From: Sodalis endosymbiont of Henestaris halophilus
Lineage (GTDB): Bacteria; Pseudomonadota; Gammaproteobacteria; Enterobacterales; Enterobacteriaceae
Length of the DNA: 64,000 nt
Assembly (NCBI RefSeq): GCF_900161835.1
Contig: NZ_LT897836.1
Location: 744,001-808,000, forward strand
Reading direction: 5' to 3'
Part shown: piece by piece, positions 12,706-22,435 of the stretch
Layout of the letters: each line of letters starts with the position of its first letter
How positions within the stretch are numbered: position 1 is the stretch's first letter
Made by a program: the position numbers and the translations under genes
The notes under the pieces: model-generated
Seen by the model: the letters and a program-made list of their open reading frames with translations, nothing else
Databases searched by the model: none
Told to the model about the DNA's origin: nothing

Positions 12706-13551
12706 ATGCAGCTTGTAGCGAGAGAGCGCACCCTTAACCTTTCTGTTCCGCGCGTCATGGGAATCCTCAACGTGACCCCGGATTCATTCTTTGACGGCGG
12801 CAAATACCAGCATTTAGCTGCCGCTATTGATCATGCTGCAGCGATGCTGGAGGCCGGCGCGGATCTTATCGATATCGGTGGAGAATCCTCTCGCCCAGGG
12901 TCTAAGGAGATCAGTGCAGAGGAGGAAGTAGCACGGGTTGTGCCTGTAGTGGCGGCTCTTGCGCAGCGGTTTGATATTTTTATTTCGGTGGATACCTCCA
13001 AGGCGTCGGTCATGCGAGAAAGCGTCGCGGCTGGTGCGCATTTGATCAATGATATCCGTTCGCTTAATGAGCCGGGAGCCTTGGCGGCGGCTGCTGCTAG
13101 TCAATTACCTGTTTGTCTAATGCATATGCAGGGCAAGCCAAGAACTATGCAGAAAGCACCTCACTATGCGAATATTTTGGAGGAAGTAGAAGCCTACTTT
13201 CTGCAACAAATTGCCCGCTGTGAAGCAGCAGGCATCGCCAGACACCGACTGTTAGTCGATCCAGGTTTCGGCTTCGGCAAAACTTTGAAGCATAATTATT
13301 GCTTGTTGGCTAAGCTGAGTGATTTGCACCGGATCGGCCTACCGCTACTGGTCGGACTTTCACGCAAATCCATGATAAGTCAACTAATGAATTTTTTACC
13401 AGATTCGGGTGTTGAGGGTAGCGTTGCTTGTGCAGTTATCGCTGCTCTTCAGGGAGCGCACATTATACGGGTTCATGATGTTAGGCAAACTGTTGAAACA
13501 ATGCTAGTAGTTGAAGCTACGCTTTCAGCTAAAAAAAATTATTTTAAATGA
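12706..13551 (+). CDS. folP: dihydropteroate synthase
   Basis: Condenses p-aminobenzoate with the pterin diphosphate to dihydropteroate in folate synthesis. The start is ATG 12706, giving [12 protein letters not shown], matching the family N-terminus; the upstream ATG at 12673 adds 11 unsupported residues. It has 281 residues, against 282 in E. coli. TIM-barrel motifs are intact: [46 protein letters not shown]. Two substitutions in flexible active-site loops are noted under findings: F after NVTPDSF, and GGESSRPG where E. coli has GGESTRPG. It overlaps the glmM start by four bases. Confidence 0.96.
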   Translation: MQLVARERTLNLSVPRVMGILNVTPDSFFDGGKYQHLAAAIDHAAAMLEAGADLIDIGGESSRPGSKEISAEEEVARVVPVVAALAQRFDIFISVDTSKASVMRESVAAGAHLINDIRSLNEPGALAAAAASQLPVCLMHMQGKPRTMQKAPHYANILEEVEAYFLQQIARCEAAGIARHRLLVDPGFGFGKTLKHNYCLLAKLSDLHRIGLPLLVGLSRKSMISQLMNFLPDSGVEGSVACAVIAALQGAHIIRVHDVRQTVETMLVVEATLSAKKNYFK

Positions 13552-14888
13552 GTAACCATAAATACTTTGGCACTGATGGCATTCGCGGCAAGGTTGGGGA
13601 TTTTCCCATTACGCCTGATTTTATCCTTAAGCTGGGCTGGGCCGCCGGTAAGGTGTTGGCTCGTCGCCATGGTTCTCGTAAAATCATTATAGGCAAAGAT
13701 ACTCGTATATCCGGATATATGCTTGAGTCGGCGCTGGAAGCAGGGCTGGCTGCTGCTGGTTTGTCTGCTGCCTTAACCGGTCCCATGCCGACGCCTGCTA
13801 TTGCTTATTTGACTCGTACCTTTCGCGCTGAGGCTGGTATTGTTATTTCTGCCTCTCATAATCCATTTTATGATAATGGTATTAAGTTTTTTTCTATTGA
13901 CGGAACGAAATTGCCTGACGAAGTGGAAGAGGCCATTGAAGTTGAATTGGCTAAACCGTTAACTTGTGTTGAATCTATAAAGCTTGGCAAAGCCAGCCGG
14001 ATTGTCGATGCAGCTGGGCGTTATATTGAGTTTTGCAAAAGAACTTTTCCGGGAGATCTGAGTCTTAAAGGCTTAAAGATTATCGTTGATTGCGCCAATG
14101 GCGCGACTTACCACATCGCCCCTAGTGTGCTACGAGAACTTGGTGCTCCGGTAGTAACCCTTGGTTGCCAGCCAGATGGCATGAATATCAATCAGGAATG
14201 TGGTGCTACTGATGTGCGGCTTTTGCAAAGCCGGGTACTAGTAGAAAAAGCCGATATAGGTATCGCCTATGATGGCGACGGCGATCGGGTAATCATGGTA
14301 GATCACTTGGGGCACAAAGTGGATGGAGATCAGATTTTATATGTCATTGTGCGGGAAAAATTACGCCGGGGCCAGCTGTTCGGCGGCGTGGTGGGCACTC
14401 TGATGAGCAATATGGGTTTAGAGCTGGCGCTGCAGCAACTGGGAGTTCCTTTTGTGCGCGCTCTCGTTGGGGACCGTTATGTGTTAGAAAAAATGCAGGA
14501 AAAAGACTGGCGTATCGGTGCAGAAAACTCCGGCCATGTTATTTTATTGGACAAAACCACCACTGGTGATGGTATTATCGCCGGTTTACAGGTTTTATCA
14601 GCGATGGTCAGCAATGACATGAATTTACATGAATTGTGCAATGGCATGCGCCTGTTGCCGCAGATTATTGTTAATGTGCATTCTACCGGACTTCACGATC
14701 CTCTTGAAGCAGTAACTGTAAAACAGGCCTGCTCTAATGTAGAGCAGCAGTTATCCGGGCGCGGACGAGTGCTGTTACGCAAATCGGGTACTGAGCCTTT
14801 GATTAGGATTATGGTAGAAGGGGAGGATACCATAAAGGTTAGCTGGCTTGCTCATTACATAGCTAATGCTGTGAAAGCTGCGGTCTGA
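13548..14888 (+). CDS. glmM: phosphoglucosamine mutase GlmM
   Basis: Interconverts glucosamine-6-phosphate and glucosamine-1-phosphate on the way to UDP-GlcNAc, needed for peptidoglycan and lipid A. It has 446 residues (E. coli 445). The phosphoserine loop SASHNP puts the catalytic serine at residue 103. The metal loop DGDGDR is at 242-247, and the phosphate-binding loop [10 protein letters not shown] is near the C-terminus. Translation is probably coupled to folP through the ATGA overlap. Its retention suggests the symbiont still makes its own cell wall. Confidence 0.97.
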   Translation: MSNHKYFGTDGIRGKVGDFPITPDFILKLGWAAGKVLARRHGSRKIIIGKDTRISGYMLESALEAGLAAAGLSAALTGPMPTPAIAYLTRTFRAEAGIVISASHNPFYDNGIKFFSIDGTKLPDEVEEAIEVELAKPLTCVESIKLGKASRIVDAAGRYIEFCKRTFPGDLSLKGLKIIVDCANGATYHIAPSVLRELGAPVVTLGCQPDGMNINQECGATDVRLLQSRVLVEKADIGIAYDGDGDRVIMVDHLGHKVDGDQILYVIVREKLRRGQLFGGVVGTLMSNMGLELALQQLGVPFVRALVGDRYVLEKMQEKDWRIGAENSGHVILLDKTTTGDGIIAGLQVLSAMVSNDMNLHELCNGMRLLPQIIVNVHSTGLHDPLEAVTVKQACSNVEQQLSGRGRVLLRKSGTEPLIRIMVEGEDTIKVSWLAHYIANAVKAAV

Positions 14889-15133
14889 AATGCCGGATTA
14901 TTAAGTTTTATGCGGGGAAAGTCGCATTTGATCGGCGTGGGCTGCCAAGCGCAAGAGCATTTAGCACTGTCATTTTGTGTTTGCAAATGGTCAAATAACC
15001 GTAAAATATTCTTGCATACAAAAGGTGCTTTGGGTAGAGTTAATAACAAGTTGAGTTTATAACGTGAAGTTATGTGCTGTCGATTTTACTTTACTAGTTG
15101 AATGTGTAATAATGCATAAAAGTTACTAAAATT

Positions 15134-15469
15134 ATGTATCAAATATTGTTAATTATATTTCTGTTGGTAGCTGTTGGCTTAGTGTCGATCATTATGCTAC
15201 AACAAGGTAAAGGTTCTGACATAGGTGGGGGGTTAGGCGCAAGCGCTTCTAACACCTTGTTTGGTTCAGGTGGATCCAATAATTTTATGACCCGTATGAC
15301 GGGAGCCGTGCTGGCACCGTTATTCTTTGTTCTCAGCCTACTGTTGGGTAACCTGAGCAGTAATTATGTTCACAAGTCCAATCAATGGGATAATTTAACT
15401 CAGACTCAGCCCTCTTCTAATGCAAGAGACGAGGGGCTGGCTAAACTGTCTGATGATATCCCGCATTAA
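15134..15469 (+). CDS. secG: protein translocase subunit SecG
   Basis: Auxiliary subunit of the SecYEG channel. It has 111 residues (E. coli 110): TM1 about 2-22, the conserved cytoplasmic loop IIMLQQGKGSDIGGGLG, NFMTRMTG, TM2 about 58-76, then a hydrophilic tail ending DDIPH. No good ribosome binding site is visible. A 245-bp spacer separates it from glmM. tRNA-Leu lies 57 bp downstream, as in E. coli. Confidence 0.96.
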   Translation: MYQILLIIFLLVAVGLVSIIMLQQGKGSDIGGGLGASASNTLFGSGGSNNFMTRMTGAVLAPLFFVLSLLLGNLSSNYVHKSNQWDNLTQTQPSSNARDEGLAKLSDDIPH

Positions 15470-15526
15470 AGTGTGTTTGTGGTGACGCAATAATAATTAT
15501 CCAACAGGTTTAGAACCGATAAAAGT

Positions 15527-15610
15527 GCCGAGGTGGTGGAATTGGTAGACACGTCACCTTGAGGTGGTGGTGCCCGATTGGGTTTACGGGTTCAAGTCCC
15601 GTCCTCGGTA
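15527..15610 (+). tRNA. leuU: tRNA-Leu (anticodon GAG), CCA end not encoded
   Basis: Nearly identical to E. coli leuU. Acceptor arms GCCGAGG and CCTCGGT pair fully. The anticodon loop TTGAGGT gives anticodon GAG at 15561-15563; the anticodon stem pairs with one T-G pair; a long variable arm and the TPsiC arm GGGTTCAAGTCCC are present. Discriminator A is at 15610. The next three bases are TCA where E. coli encodes CCA, so the 3' end must be completed by tRNA nucleotidyltransferase. It reads CUC and CUU leucine codons. Confidence 0.96.
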
Positions 15611-15670
15611 TCAAACTTATAAAGAACTTGCTGTAATGGATAGTTACTAAAATTTTTTAAAGTTTTAAAA

Positions 15671-15745
15671 CGCGGAGTAAATATCATGGTAGCTAGTTGG
15701 TCTATAAACTGAAAGTTTATGTTTTAACAAGATCTTTGCAATAAG
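15671..15745 (+). pseudogene. metY: metY initiator tRNA remnant
   Basis: E. coli has metY (initiator tRNA-fMet) between leuU and rimP. At the expected place the sequence begins CGCGGAGTA (E. coli CGCGGGGTG), keeps ATGGTAGCT of the D arm, and has ATAAACTGAAAG where the anticodon arm reads CATAACCCGAAG. The acceptor and T arms no longer pair and the CAU anticodon is broken. A dead tRNA whose terminator downstream is still intact; another initiator tRNA must exist elsewhere. Confidence 0.75.
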
Positions 15746-15825
15746 ATCATCTCTATAATTATTTTTGAAATTATGTTTCTAGCATATATTTAGAATGCCT
15801 ATAAATAAAGTTATAAACACGTAAC

Positions 15826-15848
15826 ACCCCGAATCTTCGGGGTTTTTT
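15826..15848 (+). terminator. Rho-independent terminator after dead metY
   Basis: ACCCCGAA and TTCGGGGT form a perfect stem (the innermost pair probably opens into the loop), followed directly by six T residues. This is the best terminator in the window and corresponds to the metY terminator position in E. coli. Confidence 0.9.
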
Positions 15849-15870
15849 ATTATGTCACTGTAGTGAGACT

Positions 15871-15888
15871 GGGCTAATAAGCCCTTTT
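15871..15888 (+). terminator. second terminator-like hairpin before rimP ghost
   Basis: GGGCT / AGCCC stem with AATA loop and four T residues, about 25 bp after the first terminator. The tandem pair resembles the leader of the E. coli metY-rimP-nusA operon, where read-through sets operon expression. Confidence 0.7.
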
Positions 15889-15903
15889 ATGTTTTGTGGG
15901 GGA

Positions 15904-16365
15904 TTGCTTACATTAGATGAAAATTTATAAATATAATAACATCACCTATAAAGGACCTGATGGTGTCAAACTAATTAATATTTAATTTATTTTTGGCCGT
16001 CAGTTGACGCTGCGCATTAATATCGATGGTGACAAGGGCATCGTCGTTGACGATTATACTGATCTAAGACACCATGGTATCTAGATACCGTACGTTCAAA
16101 ATCTTATTTTTTGTTCCTATAGCCTGAATTTTTTATCACTTGCTCTTGATCGCTGGTTGTTTACAAGTGAGCATTTTAGCTAATTTATCGTTAGTAATAG
16201 AAGCGTAGTGCTGTGTATAACAATGCAAAAAATAGCCGTAAATTAAAGAAGATCATTAAAGCTGTTGACATCAACATGATAACCGTAACAGTGAAAGGAA
16301 AGATAAAATGTTTGCTATAGATCATATCCAGTAGGATAGCCTAATACCATATTTTTAACGTTTTA
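15904..16365 (+). pseudogene. rimP: rimP (30S maturation factor) remnant, near full length
   Basis: Directly upstream of nusA. From a TTG with a G-run before it: LTLDENL (E. coli STLEQKL), then ITYKGPDGVKLINI-stop-FIFGRQLTLRINID (for the region up to EFIRGRTSTLRIYID), VVDDYTD, later SYSLNF then LDRWLFTSEHF (for GLDRPLFTAEHY), and IIKAVDINMITVTVKGK (for VIKAVDGEMITVTVEGK). At least five in-frame stops and one or two frameshifts interrupt it. The length of about 460 bp matches the 150-codon gene. RimP normally helps 16S rRNA fold in 30S assembly; it is clearly lost here. Confidence 0.95.
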
Positions 16366-16379
16366 CTGAGGCAACTAGG

Positions 16380-17867
16380 ATGAACAAAGAAATTCTGGCT
16401 GTTGTGGAGGCGGTATCCAATGAAAAAGCCGTCTCTCGGGAAAAGATTTTCGAAGCTTTAGAGATAGCACTAGCCACGGCAACAAAGAAAAAACATGAAC
16501 AAGAAATAGACGTTCGTGTCAGCATCGACCGCAAGTCAGGAGATTTTAATACTTTTCGCCGTTGGTTGATTGTGAACGAAGTAACTCACCCCACTCTTGA
16601 AATTACTTTGGCTGCTGCGCAATTTGACAATCAGCAGGCTCAGCTTGGTAGTTACATCGAAGATAAAATCGAATCGGTAGTGTTCGATCGCATTACTACT
16701 CAGATCGCCAAGCAAGTGATTGTTCAGAAAGTGCGTGAAGCAGAGCGAGCGATGGTGGTAGATCAATTTCGCAGTCACGAAGGTGCAATCGTTACTGGCG
16801 TGGTAAAAAAAGTTAATCGAGATAGCATTACTCTGGATCTAGGCAGCAATGCCGAAGCGATAATCGGTCGTGAAGACATGCTGCCGCGGGAAAATTTTCG
16901 CCCAGGTGACCGTATCCGCGGTGTGTTATATTCTGTACGTCCAGAAGCTCGTGGCGTGCAGTTGTTTGTTAGCCGGTCACGAACGGAGATGCTAGTAGAG
17001 CTATTCCGCATTGAAGTGCCGGAAATAGGCGAGGAAGTTATTGAAATTAAGGTAGCTGCCCGCGATCCTGGCTCACGAGCTAAAATAGCTGTGAAGACCA
17101 ACGATAAACGTATTGATCCAGTCGGCGCTTGTGTCGGCATGCGTGGTTCACGTGTTCAGGCTGTGTCTAGCGAATTGTGTGGTGAACGCATTGATATCGT
17201 GTTATGGAATGATGACCAGGTTCAGTTCGTTATTAACGCCATATCTCCTGCCGATGTTGTTTCCATTGTGGTGGATGAGGACAAGCACAGCATGGATATA
17301 GCTGTAGAAGCATGCAATCTTGCCCAGGCTATCGGACGTAATGGACAAAACGTTCGACTTGCTTCCCAGCTTAGCGGCTGGGATCTGAACGTAATGACGA
17401 TAGAGGATATGCAGTCGAAACATGAAGCTGAATCCCATGTTGCCATCGCTATTTTTACTCGTAATTTGGATATAGATGAAAAGTTCGCTATGGTTTTAGT
17501 AGAGGAAGGTTTCTCATCTCTTGAGGAGATAGCCTATGTACCGATAAATGAATTGCTGAAAATTAAAGGTGTTGATAAAGATACGGTAGAATCATTGCGC
17601 GAACGGGCAAAAAATGCGCTGACCACGCTTGCTTTGGCGCAAGAAGAGAATCGCGATGCGGACTTAAAAACTAAAGATTTGTTAAGTCTGCCTCAACTCG
17701 AGCGTGATATGGCGTTCCAGCTTGTGTCGCGTGGTGTTTGTACGCTAGAAGATCTTGCCGAACAGGGTGTTGAGGATCTGTCAGATATTGTAGGGCTGAG
17801 TAGTGAAAAAGCCGGGGAGCTGATTATGGCCGCACGCAATATTTGCTGGTTTAGCGACAACGCGTAA
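16380..17867 (+). CDS. nusA: transcription termination/antitermination factor NusA
   Basis: RNA-polymerase-associated factor for pausing, termination and antitermination. At 495 residues it equals E. coli. Domains in order: N-terminal polymerase-binding domain (1-125), S1 (about 135-200, [16 protein letters not shown]), KH1 (about 200-280, [15 protein letters not shown]), KH2 (about 280-345, [14 protein letters not shown]), acidic repeats AR1 and AR2 (about 360-490). GAGG 5' of the ATG serves as ribosome binding site. It is preceded by the rimP ghost and followed 25 bp later by infB. Confidence 0.97.
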   Translation: MNKEILAVVEAVSNEKAVSREKIFEALEIALATATKKKHEQEIDVRVSIDRKSGDFNTFRRWLIVNEVTHPTLEITLAAAQFDNQQAQLGSYIEDKIESVVFDRITTQIAKQVIVQKVREAERAMVVDQFRSHEGAIVTGVVKKVNRDSITLDLGSNAEAIIGREDMLPRENFRPGDRIRGVLYSVRPEARGVQLFVSRSRTEMLVELFRIEVPEIGEEVIEIKVAARDPGSRAKIAVKTNDKRIDPVGACVGMRGSRVQAVSSELCGERIDIVLWNDDQVQFVINAISPADVVSIVVDEDKHSMDIAVEACNLAQAIGRNGQNVRLASQLSGWDLNVMTIEDMQSKHEAESHVAIAIFTRNLDIDEKFAMVLVEEGFSSLEEIAYVPINELLKIKGVDKDTVESLRERAKNALTTLALAQEENRDADLKTKDLLSLPQLERDMAFQLVSRGVCTLEDLAEQGVEDLSDIVGLSSEKAGELIMAARNICWFSDNA

Positions 17868-17892
17868 TAAACTGTAGCAGAAAAGGAACAGC

Positions 17893-20580
17893 ATGACAGA
17901 TGTCACCATAAAATCGCTAGCCGCAGAAATACAGACTCCGGTTGATCGCCTCGTACAGCAATTTGCTGATGCGGGCATTAATAAAACTGCAGTGGATTCT
18001 GTGACTCAGCAAGAAAAAAAAACTTTACTAGCGCACTTGAACCGCGATCGCGGTGTGTCATCCAATAAATTAACTTTACAGCGCAAAATGCGCAGCACTT
18101 TGAATATTCCTGTCACCGGCGGTAAAAGTAAGTCGGTCAAAGTTGAAGTGCGCAAAAAGCGCATCTATTTGCAACTCGATCTGCTGGAGCAAGATCAATC
18201 TAAAGCGAAAGAAAGCAATACTCGTAAGAAAGTAGAAGAGTTGGCTCAACCGCAGGCCCAAATTGGTGTTACCGAAAAAGCAAAACGGACTTTCGAGGAT
18301 AAGACCAAGTGTGAAGCCGTAACACAAGTTAAGTGTGTGGTATCGGAAAGTGATAAATTAATTAACCAGCAGACTAATAATATGACCAAGTTGCTTGTTG
18401 CAACTGAAAAGGCTCGCCGTGAAGCCCCATTTACAGAGATAATCTGCAAAGCAGAAAAGGAAACACGTCACAAGGTCGAAGATAAGTCTCAACAGATCTC
18501 GGAATATGTAAGTAGTATGGCTGAGGAATTTATCGACACTTGGGATAACATGCCTAAGCAAATAGAGGAAGATGCCAACGATTATCACTTGACGACTTTC
18601 CATGATGCTCAAGAAGCTGAAGACGAAAATGATCTTAAAGTCGAAAAAGATCGGCGCCGCCGAATTCGTGGCGGTAAAGCTTCTAAGCAGAAAAAGACTA
18701 ATCGCTTATCCGAATCCAAGGCCGATCGTGAAGAAGAACGATCTGTAGGGCGCAGCGGAAAGAGTAAGCGTAAACCAAGCACCTTGATGCAGGGCTTTAA
18801 TAAGCCAGCGAAGACGTTAAGTCGTGATGTGATAATCGGAGAAGCCATAACTGTAGCAGAATTAGCTAACAAAATGGCAGTGAAAGGATCTCAGGTAATT
18901 AAGACGATGATGAAGCTAGGTGCTATGGCTACTATAAACCAGGTTATTGATCAGGATACTGCACAAGTAGTAGCAGAAGAAATGGGTCATAAGGTGATTT
19001 TGCGCAGTGAAAATGAACTAGAACAGTTTGTGATGTCTGACCGTGACATCGGTAGCTCCGCGGTTGCTGAATCGCGCGCGCCAGTGGTTACCATTATGGG
19101 CCATGTGGATCATGGTAAAACCTCGCTCTTGGATTATATTAGCGCCACTAAGGTGGCAACATGTGAAGCCGGGGGCATTACACAACATATCGGCGCTTAT
19201 CATGTGGAAACCGATAATGGCATGATCACTTTCCTCGATACCCCTGGGCATGCTGCCTTTACCGCAATGCGCGCCCGGGGTGCTCAAGCAACAGATATCG
19301 TAGTGCTTGTTGTGGCTGCTGATGATGGTGTGATGCCACAAACTATTGAAGCTATTCAACACGCTCAAGCGGCAAAAGTACCAGTTGTAGTTGCGATTAA
19401 CAAGATCGATAAACCAGAAGCGGATCCGGATCGAATAAAGAATGAATTGATTCAATACGGTGTTATTCCGGAAGAATGGGGAGGTGAAAGCCAGTTCGTA
19501 AATGTTTCCGCTAAATCTGGCGAGGGGATTGATAGATTACTAGATGCCATTTTATTGCAGGCGGATGTATTGGAGCTGAAAGCAATTCGGAACGGTATGG
19601 CTAGTGGTGTAGTTATCGAATCCTTCTTGGACAAGGGTCGAGGCCCTGTCGCAACGGTTCTCGTAAGAGCAGGTACCCTAAATCGGGGCGACATTGTTCT
19701 GTGTGGTTTCGAGTACGGGCGTGTGCGCGCTATGCGTGATGAAGTAGGTCGTGATGTGTCTTCTGCAGGACCGTCGATTCCAGTTGAGATTTTAGGTTTA
19801 TCTGGTATGCCTGCTGCCGGTGATGAAGCAACGGTCGTGCGCGACGAAAAGAAAGCGCGTGAAGTCGCTTTGTATCGTCAAGGTAAGTTCCGCGAAGTTA
19901 AACTGGCGCGCCAGCAAAAATCTAAATTGGAAAACATGTTCGTCAACATGACTGAAGGTGAGATATCCGAACTGAATATAGTGTTGAAATCTGACGTACA
20001 GGGTTCTGTCGAAGCTATTAGCGCTGCGTTGGAGAATTTGTCTACTGACGAGGTGAAAGTAAAAATTGTCGGTTCCGGCGTGGGCGGTATTACTGAAACT
20101 GACGCAACACTGACTGCGGCTTCTAACGCCATTTTGTTAGGCTTTAACGTGCGTGCCAACGCATCTGCTCGTCGCATCATAGAAGCAGAAAATTTGGATC
20201 TGCGTTATTACTCAGTCATTTACGATTTGATTAATGAAGTCAAACAAGCAATGAGCGGTATGCTATCTCCGGAGTACAAACAAAAAATCATTGGTTTAGC
20301 TGAAGTACGCGATGTGTTCCGTTCACGGAAATTTGGTGCTATTGCCGGCTGTATGGTGACAGAGGGGGTGGTAAAACTTCACAATAAGATCCGTGTATTA
20401 CGTGAAAACGTAGTGATCTACGAAGGTAATCTAGAGTCTCTGCGTCGTTTTAAAGATGATGTGAACGAAGTGCGTAACGGCATGGAATGTGGTATCGGTG
20501 TAAAGAACTATAACGACGTTCACTCGGGCGACGTGATCGAAGTTTTTGAAACCATCAAAATCCAACGTACTATTACCTAA
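17893..20580 (+). CDS. infB: translation initiation factor IF-2
   Basis: GTPase that places initiator tRNA on the 30S subunit and promotes 70S joining. It has 895 residues (E. coli 890). Residues 1-50 are the first IF2_N domain. About 60-310 is a diverged, charged linker with little of the E. coli alanine/arginine repeat. About 315-385 is the second IF2_N. The G domain has GHVDHGKT at 403-410, DTPGHAAF and NKID at 503-506. Domains II-IV, including the fMet-tRNA-binding C-terminal domain, follow. The E. coli internal GTG start for IF2-beta is not conserved; an internal ATG (NNMTK) remains. AAGGA precedes the ATG. Confidence 0.97.
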   Translation: MTDVTIKSLAAEIQTPVDRLVQQFADAGINKTAVDSVTQQEKKTLLAHLNRDRGVSSNKLTLQRKMRSTLNIPVTGGKSKSVKVEVRKKRIYLQLDLLEQDQSKAKESNTRKKVEELAQPQAQIGVTEKAKRTFEDKTKCEAVTQVKCVVSESDKLINQQTNNMTKLLVATEKARREAPFTEIICKAEKETRHKVEDKSQQISEYVSSMAEEFIDTWDNMPKQIEEDANDYHLTTFHDAQEAEDENDLKVEKDRRRRIRGGKASKQKKTNRLSESKADREEERSVGRSGKSKRKPSTLMQGFNKPAKTLSRDVIIGEAITVAELANKMAVKGSQVIKTMMKLGAMATINQVIDQDTAQVVAEEMGHKVILRSENELEQFVMSDRDIGSSAVAESRAPVVTIMGHVDHGKTSLLDYISATKVATCEAGGITQHIGAYHVETDNGMITFLDTPGHAAFTAMRARGAQATDIVVLVVAADDGVMPQTIEAIQHAQAAKVPVVVAINKIDKPEADPDRIKNELIQYGVIPEEWGGESQFVNVSAKSGEGIDRLLDAILLQADVLELKAIRNGMASGVVIESFLDKGRGPVATVLVRAGTLNRGDIVLCGFEYGRVRAMRDEVGRDVSSAGPSIPVEILGLSGMPAAGDEATVVRDEKKAREVALYRQGKFREVKLARQQKSKLENMFVNMTEGEISELNIVLKSDVQGSVEAISAALENLSTDEVKVKIVGSGVGGITETDATLTAASNAILLGFNVRANASARRIIEAENLDLRYYSVIYDLINEVKQAMSGMLSPEYKQKIIGLAEVRDVFRSRKFGAIAGCMVTEGVVKLHNKIRVLRENVVIYEGNLESLRRFKDDVNEVRNGMECGIGVKNYNDVHSGDVIEVFETIKIQRTIT

Positions 20581-20643
20581 TAACGCTTTCTCAGTAGAAA
20601 ATATCATTAGGTAGCTAAAAGCTCCTATGCGGAAAAATTAATA

Positions 20644-21060
20644 ATGGTAAAAGAATATAGCCGCGCTCAGCGTGTCTCCCAGGCAATAAAAAAGGAAATC
20701 GCCATAATCCTACAACGTGAAATTAAAGATCCTCGCGTCAGTATGGTGACGGTGTCCGGCGTTGAAGTTTCGCGAGATCTAGTTTATGCCAAAGTATTCG
20801 TCACTTTTTTGAATTATAATACCACTAAGCAAGTGAAAACTGACGTTCAGGTTCTGCAGGATGCAGCGGGTTTTATCCGTAGACTGTTGGGTAAAACTAT
20901 CCGCCTGCGTGTGGTTCCTAAGTTGACATTTGTTTACGATAATTCTCTGTTAGAAGGCATGCGTATGTTCACGCTTGTTAGTCAGGTGGTTCAAAAAGAC
21001 CGCTTTCAGTGCGGCGCAAGTCATATTTTTGATAAAGTCATCGATAATAATGAGGATTAA
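20644..21060 (+). CDS. rbfA: ribosome-binding factor A
   Basis: KH-like protein for late 30S maturation and cold adaptation. It has 138 residues (E. coli 133). Seen: [69 protein letters not shown]. The C-terminal tail is diverged. It follows infB by 63 bp; the ribosome binding site is weak. It stays intact although RimP, a partner in the same 30S assembly pathway, is dead. Confidence 0.96.
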   Translation: MVKEYSRAQRVSQAIKKEIAIILQREIKDPRVSMVTVSGVEVSRDLVYAKVFVTFLNYNTTKQVKTDVQVLQDAAGFIRRLLGKTIRLRVVPKLTFVYDNSLLEGMRMFTLVSQVVQKDRFQCGASHIFDKVIDNNED

Positions 21061-21074
21061 TCGTTTGTTTAACT

Positions 21075-21770
21075 GACCGTAACCGTGATATTTGCAGTAT
21101 TGTATTTGCTAGATATGTTGCTTAGACGTTCTTTCAATGTTCTGTTGAAAGAAAGATGAAATATATATATTTATGGCTACTTACAAGGTAAGTTTCAGGA
21201 TTTAGCAGGGCATTCAATTCGCTGGTGATATGCATGTGGCCAGCGTGTCTCTGCTGAGATGACAAATTTTTTGCATTTGCTGGGGGATGGTGAAATATAT
21301 TAAGTACCATCAGGATCGTTGAAGATAACGATATCCCTGATGTCAAGTGCCAGACAAGATCTATTTAAGTTTTGTGTCGCTGAACCAGATGTCATTTATG
21401 TTTTTATTACTGAAGTATTAAAAATTATTTATTATACGACGGGTATACTTTAAAAGTGTTGATGTTGCACATATCACGGTGCTTGCTTTATGGGGATTTC
21501 CAGAAATTGGGAGGAGTGTAGTTTTGCAACTTGTTTTTAGTTATTGTTGATGCCTAGTAGGCGGTTATTTCATCGGTTAACCTACTATCCAATATGGCCG
21601 AGCAGATGCAGATTTGCAGACAAATTGTAACGATTACAATGCTGCGGCAACCGGTATGATACGAGTTTTGAACAATGTAGGAACGACTGATTATTTGTGA
21701 CGCTGAAACGCGAAATAATCGTGTTAAATAAGCTGATGTCATGTTGTCTGATAGTAAAACAATGGACTAA
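21075..21770 (+). pseudogene. truB: truB (tRNA pseudouridine-55 synthase) remnant
   Basis: Sits between rbfA and rpsO as truB does in E. coli. Segments in order: RNRDICSI (E. coli RGRDINGV) near 21080; VERKMKYIY (for LQKVKRIY) near 21145; AGHS (for AGHTG, next to the catalytic Asp) near 21208, with a stop soon after; AEMTNFLHLLGDGEIY (for GEATKFSQYLLDSDKRY) near 21255; then PDVIYVF and LKIIYYTTGI (for IPSMYSA and KKLYEYARQGI) near 21390-21450; possibly GMIRV (for GLVRV) near 21655. The catalytic ALDPLA stretch is destroyed. About 700 bp remain of 945. Confidence 0.85.
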
Positions 21771-21830
21771 TTATATAATCTCCTTGCGATCTATATGGGC
21801 TGAGAGTAAGCTGATATAGCTTTATTATAA

Positions 21831-21891
21831 AGCTGAGAGCTGAGTTAGAGATTAACTCTCAGCTATTTCACAATCATTTTGGAGTGTTATA
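21831..21891 (+). promoter_or_regulatory. rpsO 5' leader fold (S15 autoregulatory element)
   Basis: Upstream of rpsO: AGCTGA (21831-21836) pairs with TCAGCT (21859-21864), and inside it GAGTTA (21842-21847) pairs with TAACTC (21853-21858) around a GAGAT loop. The core CTGAGTTAGAGAT closely matches the E. coli rpsO leader CTGAATTAGAGAT, where S15 traps its own mRNA in a pseudoknot. GGAG at 21881 is the ribosome binding site. The helix is stronger here than in E. coli. Conservation in a decaying genome suggests the feedback control still works. Confidence 0.75.
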
Positions 21892-22161
21892 ATGCCTCTA
21901 AGTGTTGAAGAAAAAGAAAAAATTATTTTAAATTTAGGCCGTGATGCTAAAAATAGCGGATCTACTGAAGTTCAAATTGCTCTTTTAACTGCTCAGATTA
22001 ACCACCTACAAAGGCATTTTACGGAACACAAAAAAGATTACCACAGCCGACGTGGTCTGAGGCGTATGGTGTCAAAACGTCGTAAGTTGCTTGATTACCT
22101 GAAAGGTAAAAATGTGGTATGTTATACCAGGCTTATCGAACGCTTGTGTTTGCGGCACTAA
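21892..22161 (+). CDS. rpsO: 30S ribosomal protein S15
   Basis: Primary binder of the 16S rRNA central domain and a contact in the B4 bridge. At 89 residues it equals E. coli. The core [43 protein letters not shown] and LIERL is intact. GGAG precedes the ATG by seven bases. It is probably autoregulated through the leader above and followed by a strong terminator. Confidence 0.97.
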   Translation: MPLSVEEKEKIILNLGRDAKNSGSTEVQIALLTAQINHLQRHFTEHKKDYHSRRGLRRMVSKRRKLLDYLKGKNVVCYTRLIERLCLRH

Positions 22162-22181
22162 GCTATTTTGTTGTAGTGATA

Positions 22182-22209
22182 GGGGTCACTTTTGAGGCCC
22201 CTTTTTTTT
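22182..22209 (+). terminator. rpsO Rho-independent terminator
   Basis: GGGGTC pairs with GGCCCC (one T-G pair) around an eight-base loop, followed by eight T residues. It lies 20 bp after the rpsO stop, as in E. coli, where it partly separates rpsO from pnp. Confidence 0.9.
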
Positions 22210-22309
22210 CTAAGCAGTGTTAATCATGGGGGAGATGATTAACGGGATACTGCAGGCTGCACGTTTGCTATACTTTGAGTATATTCTTCTAATATGAACT
22301 TTTTGCGCT

Positions 22310-22353
22310 ACTAATGAGATTCTTGATTCCTCAAGAAAAAGATGCTCATTAGT
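22310..22353 (+). promoter_or_regulatory. pnp leader hairpin (RNase III / PNPase autoregulation site)
   Basis: ACTAATGAG pairs perfectly with CTCATTAGT (outer nine bp), and inside TTCTTGA pairs with TCAAGAA (seven bp) around TTCC. E. coli pnp has a long leader stem-loop cut by RNase III and then degraded by PNPase, giving autoregulation. Position and shape agree; the cleavage site itself cannot be seen. Confidence 0.8.
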
Positions 22354-22435
22354 CGTGAGGATGTTATGAAACAGTTATTATTCAACGATAGGTTTTTATA
22401 TTGAAAGCGCCTCGCACCTTGAAAAGGAAATTATT

